Source: Laccaria trichodermophora
Taxonomy: Eukaryota; Basidiomycota; Agaricomycetes; Agaricales; Hydnangiaceae
Direction: 5' to 3'
Assembly (NCBI GenBank): GCA_018417955.1
Contig: JACTVC010000012.1
Span: 868,001 to 932,000, forward strand
Length of the DNA stretch: 64,000 nucleotides
The translations under genes and the position numbers were made by a program. Within the stretch, counting starts at the first letter, position 1. Every line of letters starts with the position of its first letter. A model generated the notes under the pieces. It did not search any database. It was not told the origin of the DNA and saw only the letters and a program-made list of their open reading frames with translations. This document shows positions 10,641 to 23,164 of this stretch, in pieces.

Positions 10641-13224
10641 CTAAGCTTGACAAAGAGTCATGAAGACAATACTCAAGCAGAAATGGAGAAGATGCATGTA
10701 AAAAGATGCATAAGAAGTGTGACTACTGTGACATGCATATGTAGGATGCATTGAATAGGGAATATACCTGATAGCCTGACCCCTCACACATGTGACTACT
10801 ACTGACAAGTATGGAAATGGCTGGCAGATATGGGATCTTATCCATTATTTACTTTCCATTGCTTAGCTATTGTGTCACATGACTCCTTTTTATACTTGTC
10901 AGTAGTAGTCATGAATACTGAGCAAGGACATGCATGGATAGGCATGTAAGCGATAGCACAAATAACAAAACATCTAACTCATCCTTTAGTTGTTCATGTT
11001 CTATATCATGTGATACAGTCATGTGACACAATCATGTGATATTGTCATGTGATGTGGTCATGTGACATATCATATAACAGTCATATGATCTGGTCATGTG
11101 ATATAACCATGTGATGTAGTCATGTGATCTGTCCTTCCAGGAAAGATTTTGGCACTTACAATACCACCACTGCTATCAGAAAAAAAGGAGAAAAAATAAT
11201 AAACTGTTGTTGATGGCCTGTGCACATTTCCTATTATGGAAATATATCCAGAGAGTCAGACAAAAAGGGGAAAAAAGAGATAGATATGTGGTCTGTGTAC
11301 ATTTTCTAATATAATGATTTAATACAAATACAGCTAGAAAAATAAGAAAGAAAATTCAATTTAGCCAAAAAAAATTAGAAGAAAAAGAGAAAAACTGTAT
11401 ACATGGTCTGTGCACATTTCCTAAAATGGTAATTAATACAAATATAGCTAGAAAAATTAGAACAAAAATTCATATGATATAAATAGTTGTTGATAATGTT
11501 GATGTATTGTTTACTTGGTCTGTGCATATTTCCAAATATGGTAATGAATGAAAATATAGCCAGAAAATCAGAAGAAAAAGATAAAAATAATAGACTATTG
11601 TTAACAATGTTTAGATACCATATGCATGGTCTGTGGACATTTCCTAATATGGTAAATGATACAAATATAGCTAGAAAAACAGAAAAGAAAATAGAAAAAA
11701 GAATAGACATACTATTAACTGTTATTGACAATGTTGGTGTATGGTGCACATAGTCTGTGCATATTTCCAAATAAGGTAATTTATGCAAATATAACCAGAA
11801 AAATACAAGAAACATTAAAGAAAATAGTAGATGGTAATCACTATTGGTTATAATGTTGCAGAGCTAAAATCATAGTAAATGAGGAAAATTGACTATTTTA
11901 AATGAAAATCATTTAGAAAATGTGGTAAAAATGAGAAAAAATAGAACTTATTGTTGGGTACTGTTGTCAAGGTCTAAGGTCTATATTTAAAGAAGGAAAT
12001 TCAAGTATTTATAATAGAGAGATCAGAATTCTGGGAGATTCTAGCCATTCCTGCAGAAATAGGTGGGGCACAGTAAAGTACTGGTAGTCAGAAAGAAATT
12101 AAACATATCATTATGGTCAACAGAACAGATATGAATACATCATATCATGTTATATCATGTTATACATATTTAGACACTGACAATCCTCAGAGCTCTCTGC
12201 AGTCCTCAGGAATATAATACCTCTATAAAAGTGAAAAAAAAAATAGCTGGCATAGTCAATCTGACAGTTCCCAAACTCTCTCTAGTCTTCAGGAACATAC
12301 TTCTACCACAGTGAAGAAATATGGCTCACACATCAGCCAATATTTACTTCTGGTAATTTGCAAGAATAATAGACATCAGTAATAATTCAGTAAGTAAGGC
12401 TGGTCTATTATAGGTAGTTAGTAATATACACTCAATATAAGAGCAGTCAGTAACAACCTTTATTATCTGATAGAGCAGAATTCAGAGGCTATAACTATAT
12501 AACAAATAGCTGAATACCAATAGATAGAGTTGAATGCAATATATAGTATAATAAAAATACAATATAAAAGTAAAAAGGCAAGTTTAGGACCAAAATGATC
12601 TTTATGATAAATTTTGTAGAAAAGTTGAATCCAGAAGATAAAAGTTTGAATGGTAGAAATTTTTGAAGTTTTTTTTTTTGAAACTAGGACCCCAGATACT
12701 CTGTGACACTGGCAGGAAATGTTTTGCCTATGTGACATGGCTAAGAAATTTTTGAGCAGTGTGACAAGGCTAAAAGATTTTTGAGCAGTGTGACATGGCT
12801 AAAAAATTTCTTAGCAGTGTGACATGGTCAAAAGATTTTTCAGCAGTGTGACAAGGCTAAAAGATTTTTCAGCAGTATGACATGGCTAAAAAATTTCTTA
12901 GCAGTGTGACATGGCGAAAACATTTTTCACCAGTGTCACACAGCTAAAAAATTTCCTACCAGTCTGAAACACTTCAAACATTTCCTACCACTCTAACATG
13001 CTTCAAATATTTCTGACCACTTTCAGATGGCCAGGATATTTTTCAATACAATATATCAACCCAAATATTTCCAGTCACAATATTCAAGGTCAAACATTTT
13101 TGTCTAATGCAATAATATATTTTTCTCCAGAGGCAAAAAAATAACTGGCCAAAGGATCTATTAGCCTGGATAATTTTTCAAGATTTCCTAGCTAATAGCT
13201 TGGTCAAGGTGGGTGACTGAAGTG
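10641..13224 (-). repeat. Right inverted arm of element A
   Basis: This is the reverse complement of 6731-9313, of practically the same length. Differences visible by eye are few and concentrate in the 29-bp array (12740-12940), which has a slightly different unit composition. Near identity between arms, against clear divergence from elements B and C, points to recent arm formation or homogenisation. Confidence 0.85.
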
Positions 13225-13619
13225 CATCTGTCGACAAATCTGCTCCCCTTTTTGCATACACAACTACCTCCTCTCAATCAAAGACTCTCCTCAAACATGA
13301 ATTTCTGAGTTTCTGCACTCAGATCTGGTCATCTGCCATGCTCGCACATGTTCTCAGTCACAGCTTTCGCATTGGCAGTGCCGTTGAACTTCTACTGGCA
13401 GGTGTACCACCTGAAATCGTAGTTGCAACAGGTGGCTGGACTTCTCTAGCCTTCCTGCTCTACTGGTGCCAGATGGAGGAGATGTTGCCAATGAGCACTT
13501 CAAAAGCATACAACAAATCACATCTCAACGTGTTGGCTGCAATCTTCAAACAATTTCATATTAACAACAAAATCCCTCCAGCACTCATCATTGCCTCTAA
13601 TGGGAATCTCTCCTTGTAA
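13225..13619 (+). pseudogene. Tyrosine recombinase-like pseudogene, catalytic C-terminus
   Basis: This continues the frame broken at 6730. It contains LAHVLSHSFRIGSAVELLLA (the H-x-x-R box), GVPPEIVVATGGWTSLAFLL with the conserved Trp, and a following SKAYNKSH stretch whose Tyr is a candidate nucleophile. It ends at TAA 13617-13619. Dropping element A and one copy of CATCTGT joins NSSV to DKSAPLFAYTT in frame. Such genes in agaricomycetes are usually parts of tyrosine-recombinase mobile elements. This segment alone has no stop, but the upstream half does. Confidence 0.65.
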
Positions 13620-14196
13620 TTATTAATTCTCACTTGTCTTGTATTTGTATCAATCTATGTCAAAACTCTCTTCCAGAGTTTATTATTCTGCCTATGTATC
13701 TGCTATTGCTATACTTCTTATAAAATTCTCTCCAGAGTGACGCTTCTGTGGGTAGTTCCTCTGTGCTGAACCAACCTGCTTGTTGTGAGCTTACACTCTG
13801 GTTGGTATAGCTGGTTGGTTTTGCACAGCTTTCCAGACACTCAGGTCTTGCCTGTCTTCTCAGATCCTACCACTATTATTCAGATCTGACTTGAGTGAGC
13901 TGGGCAAGTCCTAGGCACACACAAGTTATCTGTGTTCACAGATTTCTTGTATTCAAATACTCCTTCCTCTGACCTATATTCTATAGGATGCTAGAGTTAT
14001 CTCATTCATAGATGTGGTGAGGTGTATCTCCCCTAACAGTGCAGTTGCATATACATATGTGATCACATGTGACATGACATTGTCACAGAGCTCACCATGA
14101 TGTATAGAGTAGCTCAGGCATTAGTTTGAGTTTGAGTGAAGAAACCTCTTGATATAAGTGGAAAAATCACAACAGGTGAGTAATCTGGGATTGGGG
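13620..14196. other. Unassigned sequence between recombinase remnant and element B
   Basis: No gene is recognised. The stretch is AT- and pyrimidine-rich, has no repeat copies elsewhere in the window that I can see, and probably is the downstream part of the recombinase-bearing element. Bases 14189-14196 (GATTGGGG) are the left target duplication of element B. Confidence 0.5.
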
Positions 14197-15352
14197 CACT
14201 TCAGTCACCCACCTTGAACAAGCTATTAGCCTTGAAACATATAGGTATATATCCAGGCTAATAGGTTCCTTGGCCATTTATTTTTTTGCCTCTGGAGGAA
14301 AATATATTATTGCATTGGGCAAAAATGTTTGACCTTCAATATTGTGACCAGAAATATTTGGGTCGATATATTGCATTGAAAAATATCCTAGCCATCTGAA
14401 AGTGGTCAGAAATGTTTGAAGCATGTTAAAGTGGTAGGAAATATTTGAAGTGTTTCAGACTGGTCAGAAATGTTTGAAGCATGTTAGAGTGGTAGGAAAT
14501 ATTTGAAGTGTTTCAGACTGGTCAGAAATGTTTGAAGCATGTTAGAGTGGTAGGAAATATTTGAAGTGTTTCAGACTGGTCGGAAATGTTTTAGCTATGT
14601 CACACTGCTAAGAAATGTTTGAGCTGTGTCACACTGCTCGGAAATGTTTTAGCTGTGTCACATAGGCAAAAAATTTCCTGCCAGTGTCATGGAGTATCTG
14701 GGGTCCTAGTTTCAAAAAAAAAACTTCAAAAATTTCTGACCATTCAAACTTTTATCTTCTGGATTCAACTTTTGTACAAAATTTATCATAAAGATAATTT
14801 TGGTCCTAAACTTGCCCTTTAACTTTTATATTGTATTTTTATTATAGAAACAGCAGATTATATATTGCATGCAACTGTATCTATTGGTATTCAGCTATTT
14901 GTTATATAGTTATAGCCTCTAAATTCTGCTTCATAAGATAATAAACGTTTTTATTGACTGCTCTTATATTGAGTTTATAGTGGTAATTGCCTATAATATA
15001 CTAGCCCTACTTACTGAATCATTACTGTTGTCTATTATTCATGCAAATTACGAGAGGTAAATATTGGCTGATGTGCAAGCCATATTGTGGTACACTACTG
15101 AACATAAGTGTCCCTAGGGTAGTGGAACAGCTGTTGGAATGTCTAACAGGCAATGCAACCAAAGTTGTTGTGACTCTAGAAGTAGGTCGTTCCAGCCAAT
15201 TGATCAATAGCTAGGAGCCATGGAATGCGACAGTTCATAGTACCCAGCTCTGATCTTCATGGACAGTCCCATTGGAGAGTGCTATGATCATGCAAGTTGT
15301 GAGGGCTCCTCCACACATATTACCTAGTGTTCAAGTTAGAGCTGTTAGTAGG

Positions 15353-15671
15353 TGTGATATAGGATTGGAAGGGAATGCCCAGAGGCCATAGTCAAACAGT
15401 GGTATATAGCTAGATTTGGATATCTTACATAATATATTGATCTTTTGTCTTGAACCACCACCTTGTCAGCAGTCTTGCCATCCTCTTGCACTACATGTAG
15501 TGCCTTGTATAACTGTACTTCCTACAGTATGCATAATCATGTTGGGCCAGCTGAGTATCTTGTAACTGCTCATTGCTCACTCATGGGTGTTGATCCCAGA
15601 TCCACCCATTCTTGCCTCCTCCTTCCCTCTTGGCTTCAGCTATGCGAGAAGTTCAGAGTGAACGCTTCACA
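15353..15671 (+). repeat. 5' LTR
   Basis: This 319-bp repeat is the twin of 19550-19868. A third, diverged copy stands alone in reverse orientation at 26429-26747. Confidence 0.85.
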
Positions 15672-16380
15672 ATGGTGGGGGCACCGCGGACTTCACCAAA
15701 GCATGGTTGAAGTCTGCATTTCTTGGTAGAGGGAGAGCTGGAGAGTTGTGGGAATGCGCCAGCTCATCACAGGAGGAACCTTAGCATGGATGGTAGCTGC
15801 TGCTCGCGCACTTCGCGGCGGGCTTACTACTTCATGTGAAAGGGCTCATCCATCCTTCAGTTGGATGAACCATTGACTTTAGCTTGTGCTTGCACAGCAG
15901 GTTGAGGTTTGTTCGATTGGGGTGCTGTGCTGACTCTGAGCAGCTGGGCTTTGGGATTTCGCGACTACGCGGCCTGAAGTCTACTGTGAGGAGAGTTCCT
16001 CTCACCTATGTCTGGATTTCGCGACTACGCGGCCATTGACTTGGTGAGGAGGTTGCCCACAACCAGTGTTGCCTGCTGCTTTGCGCTGCTTCACTGTCTC
16101 TCAGACTCCACCTGTTCCTCAACCATTTCCCTTGTCTTTTAGCATCTAGGCCTCTCAAGAACAGCCAGATGTTCATTGACATCCCTCCAGTTCAGTCTGC
16201 TGCTCTGGAAATTATGTGCTATGCCCTACTATGCTTCTCTCCCAATCTTTGCTGTTTTCTTGCTTGAGGAATGAGTATTCTCATCCTCCTTACTTCTCTA
16301 TGAACTCCCTGGAATGGCTCCTCTTGGTTTCTGAATGGTTAGAAGGGTTTGGAGTGGTTTTGGGTTGGATGGGGTTGATG

Positions 16381-17670
16381 GGACATCAACATGGGACTTA
16401 TTCACATCATATCTCGCCAACCGACACCCCGATTGCTCTCGTCTCTTTTGCGCTGGGAAGCCCTCGTTCATACCTTTCTTTGGACCCCATGAACTCGCCA
16501 AACGGTCGCGTATTGGCTGCGCTTCACCTACTTCAGCCTGGTATGACCAAAATGAACATATCTCGTCCGTTCTCGGCGAAATCCTCGTCGTTCCTTTTGT
16601 TCTTTGGCTCGTTTTGAAGCCGCGGTCAATGCGCTTCTGGGGAGCCCTCATACGCGTCAAACGGACGAGCGGTTCCTGTGTTACAGCACCATCCCTCCAA
16701 CAACCACTTACATGTGACTTGTTCATGTCATATCTCGCCGACCGACGCCCCGATTGCTCTCGTCTTTTTTGCGCTGGAAAGCCCTCATTTACACCTTTCT
16801 TTCGACCCCATGAACTCGCCAAACGGTCACCTATTGGCTGCGCTTTGCCTAGTTCAGCCTGGTATGACCAAGATGAACCTATCTCGTCCGTTCTCGGCGA
16901 GATCCTCGTCGTTCCTTTTGTTCTTTGGCTCGTTTTGAAGCCACGGTCAATGCGCTTCTGGGGAGCTCTCATACGCGTCAAACGGACGAGCGGTTCTCGT
17001 GTCACAGCACCATCCCTCCAACAACCATTTGCATGTGACTTGTTCATGTCATATCTCGCCGACCGACGCCCCGATTGCTCTCGTCTCTTTTGCGCTGGAA
17101 AGCCCTCATTTACACCTTTCTTTAGACCCCCTGAACTCGCCAAACGGTCGCGTATTGGCTGCGCTTCACCTACTTCAGCCTGGTATGACCAAAATGAACA
17201 TATCTCGTCCGTTCTCGGCGAAATCCTCGTCGTTCCTTTTGTTCTTTGGCTCGTTTTGAAGCCACGGTCAATGCGCTTCTGGGAAGCCCTCATACGCGTC
17301 AAACGGACAAGCGGTTCTCGTGTCACAGCACCATCCCTCCAACAACCATTTGCATGTGACTTGTTCATGTCATATCTCGCCAACTGACGGTCGTATCGCT
17401 CTCATCTTTTTTGCGTTGGAAAGCCCTGATCCACACCTTCCTTTGGACTCCCTGAACTCGCCAAACGGTCACCTGTTGGCGGCGCTTCGCCTAGTTCAGT
17501 CTGGTATGACCAAGATGAACATATTTCGTCCGTTCTCGGCGAGATCTCGGTCGCCTCTTTCGTTCTTTGGTTCGTTTTGAAGCCACGGTCAATGCGCTTT
17601 TGGGAAGCCCTCATACGCATCAAATGGACGAGCGGTCCTTGTGTTACAGTGCCATCTCTTCAACAACCAT
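16381..17670. repeat. 321-bp tandem repeat inside the LTR element
   Basis: Units beginning around CTCGCCGACCGACGCCCCGA start at about 16412, 16733, 17054 and 17375, exactly 321 bp apart. The period is 107 codons, so the repeat is open for more than 1 kb on both strands (361 codons on minus, 350 on plus). There is no similarity to a known protein. Unlike the surrounding foldback DNA, this block is CpG-rich. I treat it as a non-coding tandem array, but an encoded repetitive peptide cannot be excluded. Confidence 0.8.
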
Positions 17671-18049
17671 TTCCCCATTCCTATTGTCATAACCCGCTCG
17701 CATCGGACGTTCTATAGCCCGTTTTGGACGTTGGATTCGTACCTTTCCGACGCACCTATTTACGTTGATAACGGACAACAGCCTGGTCTGCAGTATGCAT
17801 TTACTCCAGAACTGCAGTTTCTGGGTACTTCCTCTCTATCTCAACGACCACGGCTCGTCACAATACGCGAATTATACCGTTGGAAAGGTGTCGTTCGTGG
17901 CTTTCGAACGGGTATTTGATCTCCAGGAACGAACCAGAAATCACTACGCTATGCTCAAACACATTTTTGGCAACCTCAGGATCTCCCCTCTATTTGGGGC
18001 GTTAAGACTTGATTGGAGGACTCTTATGGGCAGGGGAGACACCTCAACT

Positions 18050-18745
18050 GGTTGAGAGTTGCTGCTCGCGCATTACACAGCGGACTCTTCTTCAGTCATG
18101 GTAACCTTCTGGCTCTCTCAGAAGGCTGATTGCTGCTCGCGCATTTCGCGGCAGATCGGTGTGGAGGAGTTGCAGCTCGCGCATTACGCGGCGGACTCTT
18201 CTTCAATCATGGTAACCTTCTGAGTCCCTCAGAAGTACTGATTGCTGCTCGCGAGTTACGCGGCGGATCAGTGTTGAGGAGTTGCAGCTTGCGCATTACG
18301 CGGCGGACTCTTCTTCAATCATGGTAACCTTCTGAGTCCCTCAGAAGTACTGATTGCTGCTCGCGAGTTACGCGGCGGATCAGTGTTGAGGAGTTGCTGC
18401 TCGCGCATTACGCGGCGGACTCTTCTTCAATCATGGTAACCTTCTGGCTCCTGATTGCAGCTCGCATGTTTTGCGGCGGATCAGTGTTGAGGAGTTGCTG
18501 CTCGCACATTATGCGGCGGACTCTTCTTCAATCATGGTAACCTTCTGGCTCCTGATTGCAGCTCGCATGTTTTGCGGCGGATCAGTGTTGAGGAGTTGCT
18601 GCTCGCACATTATGCGGCGGACTCTTCTTCAATCATGGTAACCTTCTGGCTCCTGATTGCAGCTCGCATGTTTTGCGGCGGATCAGTGTTGAGGAGTTGC
18701 TGCTCGCACATTATGCGGCGGACTCTTCTTCAATCATGGTAACCT
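18050..18745. repeat. 101-112-bp tandem repeat inside the LTR element
   Basis: Units carry GAGGAGTTGCTGCTCGC, then GCGGCGGACTCTTCTTCAAT, then CATGGTAACCTTCTG. Spacing is about 112 bp in the first copies and 101 bp in the last three, which are almost identical to each other, a sign of recent tandem expansion. Confidence 0.8.
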
Positions 18746-18959
18746 TATAGATTGCTGCTTGTGTGTTGCATGGCCTGTGTCCACTCTGGGGGGCAAGATT
18801 TATGACAACATTTTTTTTTTTCTCTCCCCCTTTCCTTCAACCTCTCATCATTCCTACCCAACTGGCACCACCTCTACCTACTCTAACACCAACTTAGGAT
18901 CACGGCTTGTAATTTTCCACTGCACGATCTCTTCGCCTCTATCCTCCCTGGCTTGATTC

Positions 18960-19260
18960 TTGAGATTCGCACACTGGAAAAGTGGGGGGCTGTAGGGGAG
19001 TATAGGTGGAAGATGTGAGGAGAGGCGCAAGCCTCTATCCCATTACACGCTCCCCACGTCCAGACGACACACCACAATGGAAGCAAGCTACATCATCTTG
19101 ATGGGTAGAGGGAGTTGAGTTGGGATCAACGATCTGAGTGGAGAGGTGCAAGCCTCTATCACACTATACATGTCTTATACCCAGACCACAAGTATGATGG
19201 AAGCATGCTACACCATCTTGATGGGGAAAGGCAATGGAGTTGGGATGGATGACCTGGAAG
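18960..19260. repeat. Two-copy ~121-bp repeat inside the LTR element
   Basis: GCAAGCCTCTATC occurs near 19027 and 19148, each followed by an ATGGAAGCA…CTACA(T/C)CATCTTGATGGG block. No gene is recognised. Confidence 0.6.
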
Positions 19261-19549
19261 CCATCCACTTGCATGGTTTCCCAGTACTCATGGTTATACA
19301 TCACTGAAGAGAGAATGGGAGGATCATATGGGTATTTCTGGGTTAAGCTGGGAGCTTACAGTGACCAGCTTTCCAGATAGCAAATTATTTGGGGCCAAAT
19401 TTTTTCTTTCTTTTATTCATCTTCTTTGCTTTGCTACCTTTTGGTCTCATTTTATCCTGATATTCACTCTGGGGGGCAAGAGGATTTCTATTCTATTATT
19501 CTTCCCCACCATTGTTTTCCTTACATGCCCTCTGGACATTGGGGGGCTT

Positions 19550-19868
19550 TGTGATATAGGATTGGAAGGGAATGCCCAGAGGCCATAGTCAAACAGTGGT
19601 ATATAGCTAGATTTGGATATCTTACATAATATATTGATCTTTTGTCTTGAACCACCACCTTGTCAGCAGTCTTGCCATCCTCTTGCACTACATGTAGTGC
19701 CTTGTATAACTGTACTTCCTACAGTATGCATAATCATGTTGGGCCAGCTGAGTATCTTGTAACTGCTCATTGCTCACTCATGGGTGTTGATCCCAGATCC
19801 ACCCATTCTTGCCTCCTCCTTCCCTCTTGGCTTCAGCTATGCGAGAAGTTCAGAGTGAACGCTTCACA
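19550..19868 (+). repeat. 3' LTR
   Basis: This 319-bp repeat is the twin of 15353-15671. The flanking base word GTAGG follows directly at 19869. Confidence 0.85.
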
Positions 19869-21560
19869 GTAGGGCTTCAAGTCAAGTGACATGAGCAATA
19901 GTGTGGTTAAAGAGATAGATTCCCTCATGGACTACATGAGGTGTAATGTACAAAATGGATGATGTAAGCAGAATCTGATTAAGCATATGGTAACAGACTG
20001 ATGTTGCATGATGTTGGGGAGTGGAAAGGGTAAGATGTGTGTGTAGGGAGTTGCTCACTGGACTAACATGCTACACATATTCTTCACTGCAGTAGACCTA
20101 TGTTTCTGAAAACTAGAGGGAATTCTGGGGATTGTTACATTTACCATGCTAGCTATATTTTCTCACTCCCATAGAGATATGTTCCTGAGCACTGGAGAGG
20201 GTTCTGAGGATTGTCAGAGTCTGATGTTTCATATAAATGTATATCATGTGATGTATTCATATTTGTTGGCTATAATGACGTCATGACTGCTGGTACTTTA
20301 CTGTGCCCCACCTATTTCTGCAGAAATGGCTAGAATCCTCCAGAATTCTGATCTCTCTATTAGAAATATTTTAATTTTCTTTTTTAGACATGGATTTTAG
20401 ATCTTGACAACAGCACCCAACAAGAAGTCCTATTTTTTCTCATTTTTACCATATTTTATAAATGATTTTCATTTAAAATAGTAATATTTCTCATTTGAAA
20501 ATGCAAAATAGACTCCAAAATCAGCCCTGCAACATTATCACCACCATTAATTACCATCTACATTTTCTCCAATGTTATTCTCATTTTATTATGATTTTCT
20601 AGCCATATTTGCACAAATTACCTTATTTAGAAATATGCACAGATCATATCCACCATGCACCCACATTGTCAATAACAGTTAATAGTATGTCTGTTCTTTT
20701 TTTCTGTTTTCTTTTCTGATTCTCACACTATATTTGTATCAATTGCTATATTACAAAATGCATACAAACCATGTATATGGTACCTCAATATTCCTGACAA
20801 TAGTCTATTATTTTTCTTTTTTTCCTGTAATTTTATGGCTATATTTTCATTATAAACTATATTTGGAAATATGCACAGACCAAGTAAACAGTACACCAAG
20901 ACCTATTTACATCACATGATTTTATTTTATTTTTCTAATTATATTTGTATTAATTACTAAATTAGCAAATGTGCACAGGCCATCTACATACCCAATATTG
21001 TTGACAACAGTCCATTTTCTTATTTTTCTGGCTATATTTGTATCAATTACTATATCAGAAAATGTGCACAAACTATGTTCATAGTATGTCAATATTGTCA
21101 ATAATAGTACATTATGTTTCTGTTTTTCTTCTAATTTTCTGGCTATATTGTCATTAATTACCATATTTGGAAATATGCACAAACCAAGTAAACAGTACAC
21201 CAAAATTATCACATATCATTTGAATTTTTTATTATTTTTCTGCCTATATTTATATTGATTACCATATTGGAAAATATGCACAGACCCTGTATACTGTACC
21301 CCAATACTTTCAACAATACTTTATTATTTTAATTTTAATTTTCTAATTTTCTAGCATTACTGAATTTCTCTTCCTATTTTTCTGGCTGTATTCATATTAA
21401 TTACCATATTGACCATATATCTATTTTCCCCCTCTTTTTGTCTGATTTTCTATATATATTTCCATAATGGGAAATGTGCACAGGCCATTAGTAATGGTCC
21501 ATTATTTTTTCTTCTTTTTTTCTAACAGCAGTGGTGGTGTGGGAAAGACAGATCACATGA

Positions 21561-23164
21561 TATAGAATATGAATAACTACATAATGAGTCAGATGTTTGT
21601 CTATTATTTGTGCCATTGCTTCCATGCCTATCCATGGCCTTGCTCTTATGTTTTGCTGCTCTGTCCCCATGCCAAAGACAATACCCAAACAAGAGCCCTT
21701 ACTCCTCTCCTTTGTGGAATCCTCTGCACCATTTACAATGGTTTTATATAATATCAAGAACCAATATACTGAATTTCCTACAGGGTGGTGGTGTATTGCA
21801 TGTTGGTAGTGAGTGCGTATTGGGTCATTGTTATGTCCTTGTAATAGTAGTAGGGTGCCTACAAAGCTTATGCTTTCCCTATACCATACCTACAAATTAC
21901 ATTGTCATCTATACTATCTACAAATGACAGTAACTAGATGATCACTATAAGCTATAAACTGCACTATTCAATGATCCTCACCCCCCAGCAGATGTGTAAC
22001 ACACTACCTATGTGTTATATGTGGGGAGCTGTTGATGAATGTTGTATAGTGAGCTAAAATGATGATGGTGTTAAGACCAAGCTGTGATTAGCTACAATAC
22101 AAGTCAGATCTTGATTCAAGAGACATTCTGCTAGTATCTAGTGGAGATCATTCATGTTTCAGAATTCCACTGCACAGCACTCCTTCTCTGGAAATTCTAC
22201 ACCAAAAGATTGGATCAATGAATGATTACTCCTTCATCTACTGGTGCATATATGTGGTAGTGTAGACAGCTGTATACCTAATACAGCCTTACAGCCTCCC
22301 CTACTCTATAACATCAACCAGGACCTTCCAACATGTAGTCATCATGATATAGGTGACCCCAGGGGATCTCACCTTGCAACTTGTCACTTACTGCTACAGT
22401 TGGTGAGGTAAATGAACTGGCAATGTAATCTTGCCTCTGGCTTGGTTCAAACCACCAACCTGCTGACAAGCTGTAATCTTTTACTTAGTGTAAACTGAAG
22501 GCCTATTCAGTGACTCTGATAAACTCAAATTACTTGCTAAACTTCTGTGTCACAAGACCCAGTCTATCAGAGCAGGTCTTATCAGATCTGCACTGTTATC
22601 TCTTCCTGCATCTGTATCCAACCTCTCATGGATTTCCAGGGTAGCTTTAAATAGTCTCTAACCCTCATTCTTCCTCTCTTTGGACTGTAGCTGTGACCAA
22701 GATCACAGCTGGGTCTTCTTTCCATTGTCATTCCAGCTTGCTGTACCACTTTCATTGACAGCTTCCACATGCACATATAATCTATTAGACCACCCAAATT
22801 TGAAATGCTACTAGAATAAAATCAGAAAGAAATTGGGTGTTGATGATGGGGTAATGTTTACATGGTCTGTGCACAGTTCCCTATATAGTAATTACTGAAA
22901 TTACAGCCAAAAATTCAGAAAAAAATAAGAAAAGAAATTCACATGCTGGAAATGGTCATTAATAATGTTGATGTATGGTTTACTTGGTCTGTGCACATTT
23001 CTAAATATGGTAATTAGTAAAAATATGGCCAGAAAATTGATGTCCAACTCTAGCTGATATGGTTTCATCTGATAGGCACATGATAAATGCATCATATATT
23101 GTATATCACATGATACAGTCATATGATATGACATGTGATCAATGATGTGATAGAGTAATCACGT
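21561..23164. other. Central spacer of element B
   Basis: This is the unpaired middle of element B. The stretch around 22445-22720 (CAACCTGCTGACAAGCTGTA onwards) matches the spacer of element C at about 30835-31110. No coding gene is recognised. Confidence 0.6.

Larger units (their letters stand above)
6731..13224. mobile_element. Foldback element A (6.5 kb)
   Basis: The left tip CACTTCAGTCACCCACC lies at 6731 and its reverse complement ends at 13224. It is flanked by the direct duplication CATCTGT (6724-6730 and 13225-13231). The arms 6731-9313 and 10641-13224 are inverted copies of about 2.58 kb that look nearly identical over their length, joined by a 1.3-kb spacer. No transposase is visible, so it is probably non-autonomous and moved in trans. 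Frames of up to 146 codons occur identically in both arms but only translate AT-rich ~115-bp repeats. Confidence 0.9.
15353..19868 (+). mobile_element. Non-autonomous LTR retroelement (4.5 kb)
   Basis: Two direct repeats of 319 bp (15353-15671 and 19550-19868) start TGTGATATAGG and end CGCTTCACA, with TG...CA tips. They appear identical. The flanking 5-bp duplication is GTAGG (15348-15352 and 19869-19873). A TGGTG primer-site-like sequence follows the left LTR, and a G-run (ATTGGGGGGCTT) precedes the right LTR. The 3.9-kb interior has no gag, protease, reverse transcriptase, RNase H or integrase frame; it is mostly tandem repeats. This is a LARD-like element needing a helper. Matching LTRs and intact CpG content in the interior imply a young insertion. 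Confidence 0.85.
15086..20091. mobile_element. Insertion in the left arm of element B
   Basis: The intact arm in element C (around 29366-29380) reads GCAAGCCATATTCTTCACTG. In B the same word is interrupted after CCATATT and resumes with ATATTCTTCACTG, giving a 5-6 bp duplication (ATATT or CATATT). The outer segments, 15086-15352 and 19869-20091, total about 490 bp, begin GTGGTACAC and end GCTACAC. They could be a solo LTR or a small element of unknown class, itself entered by the LTR element at 15353-19868. Confidence 0.65.

Noticed and set aside
16298..17387. Two long opposing frames (361 and 350 codons)
   Set aside because: Both are produced by a 321-bp tandem repeat whose period is a multiple of three. 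No domain is recognised and there is no reason to prefer either strand.
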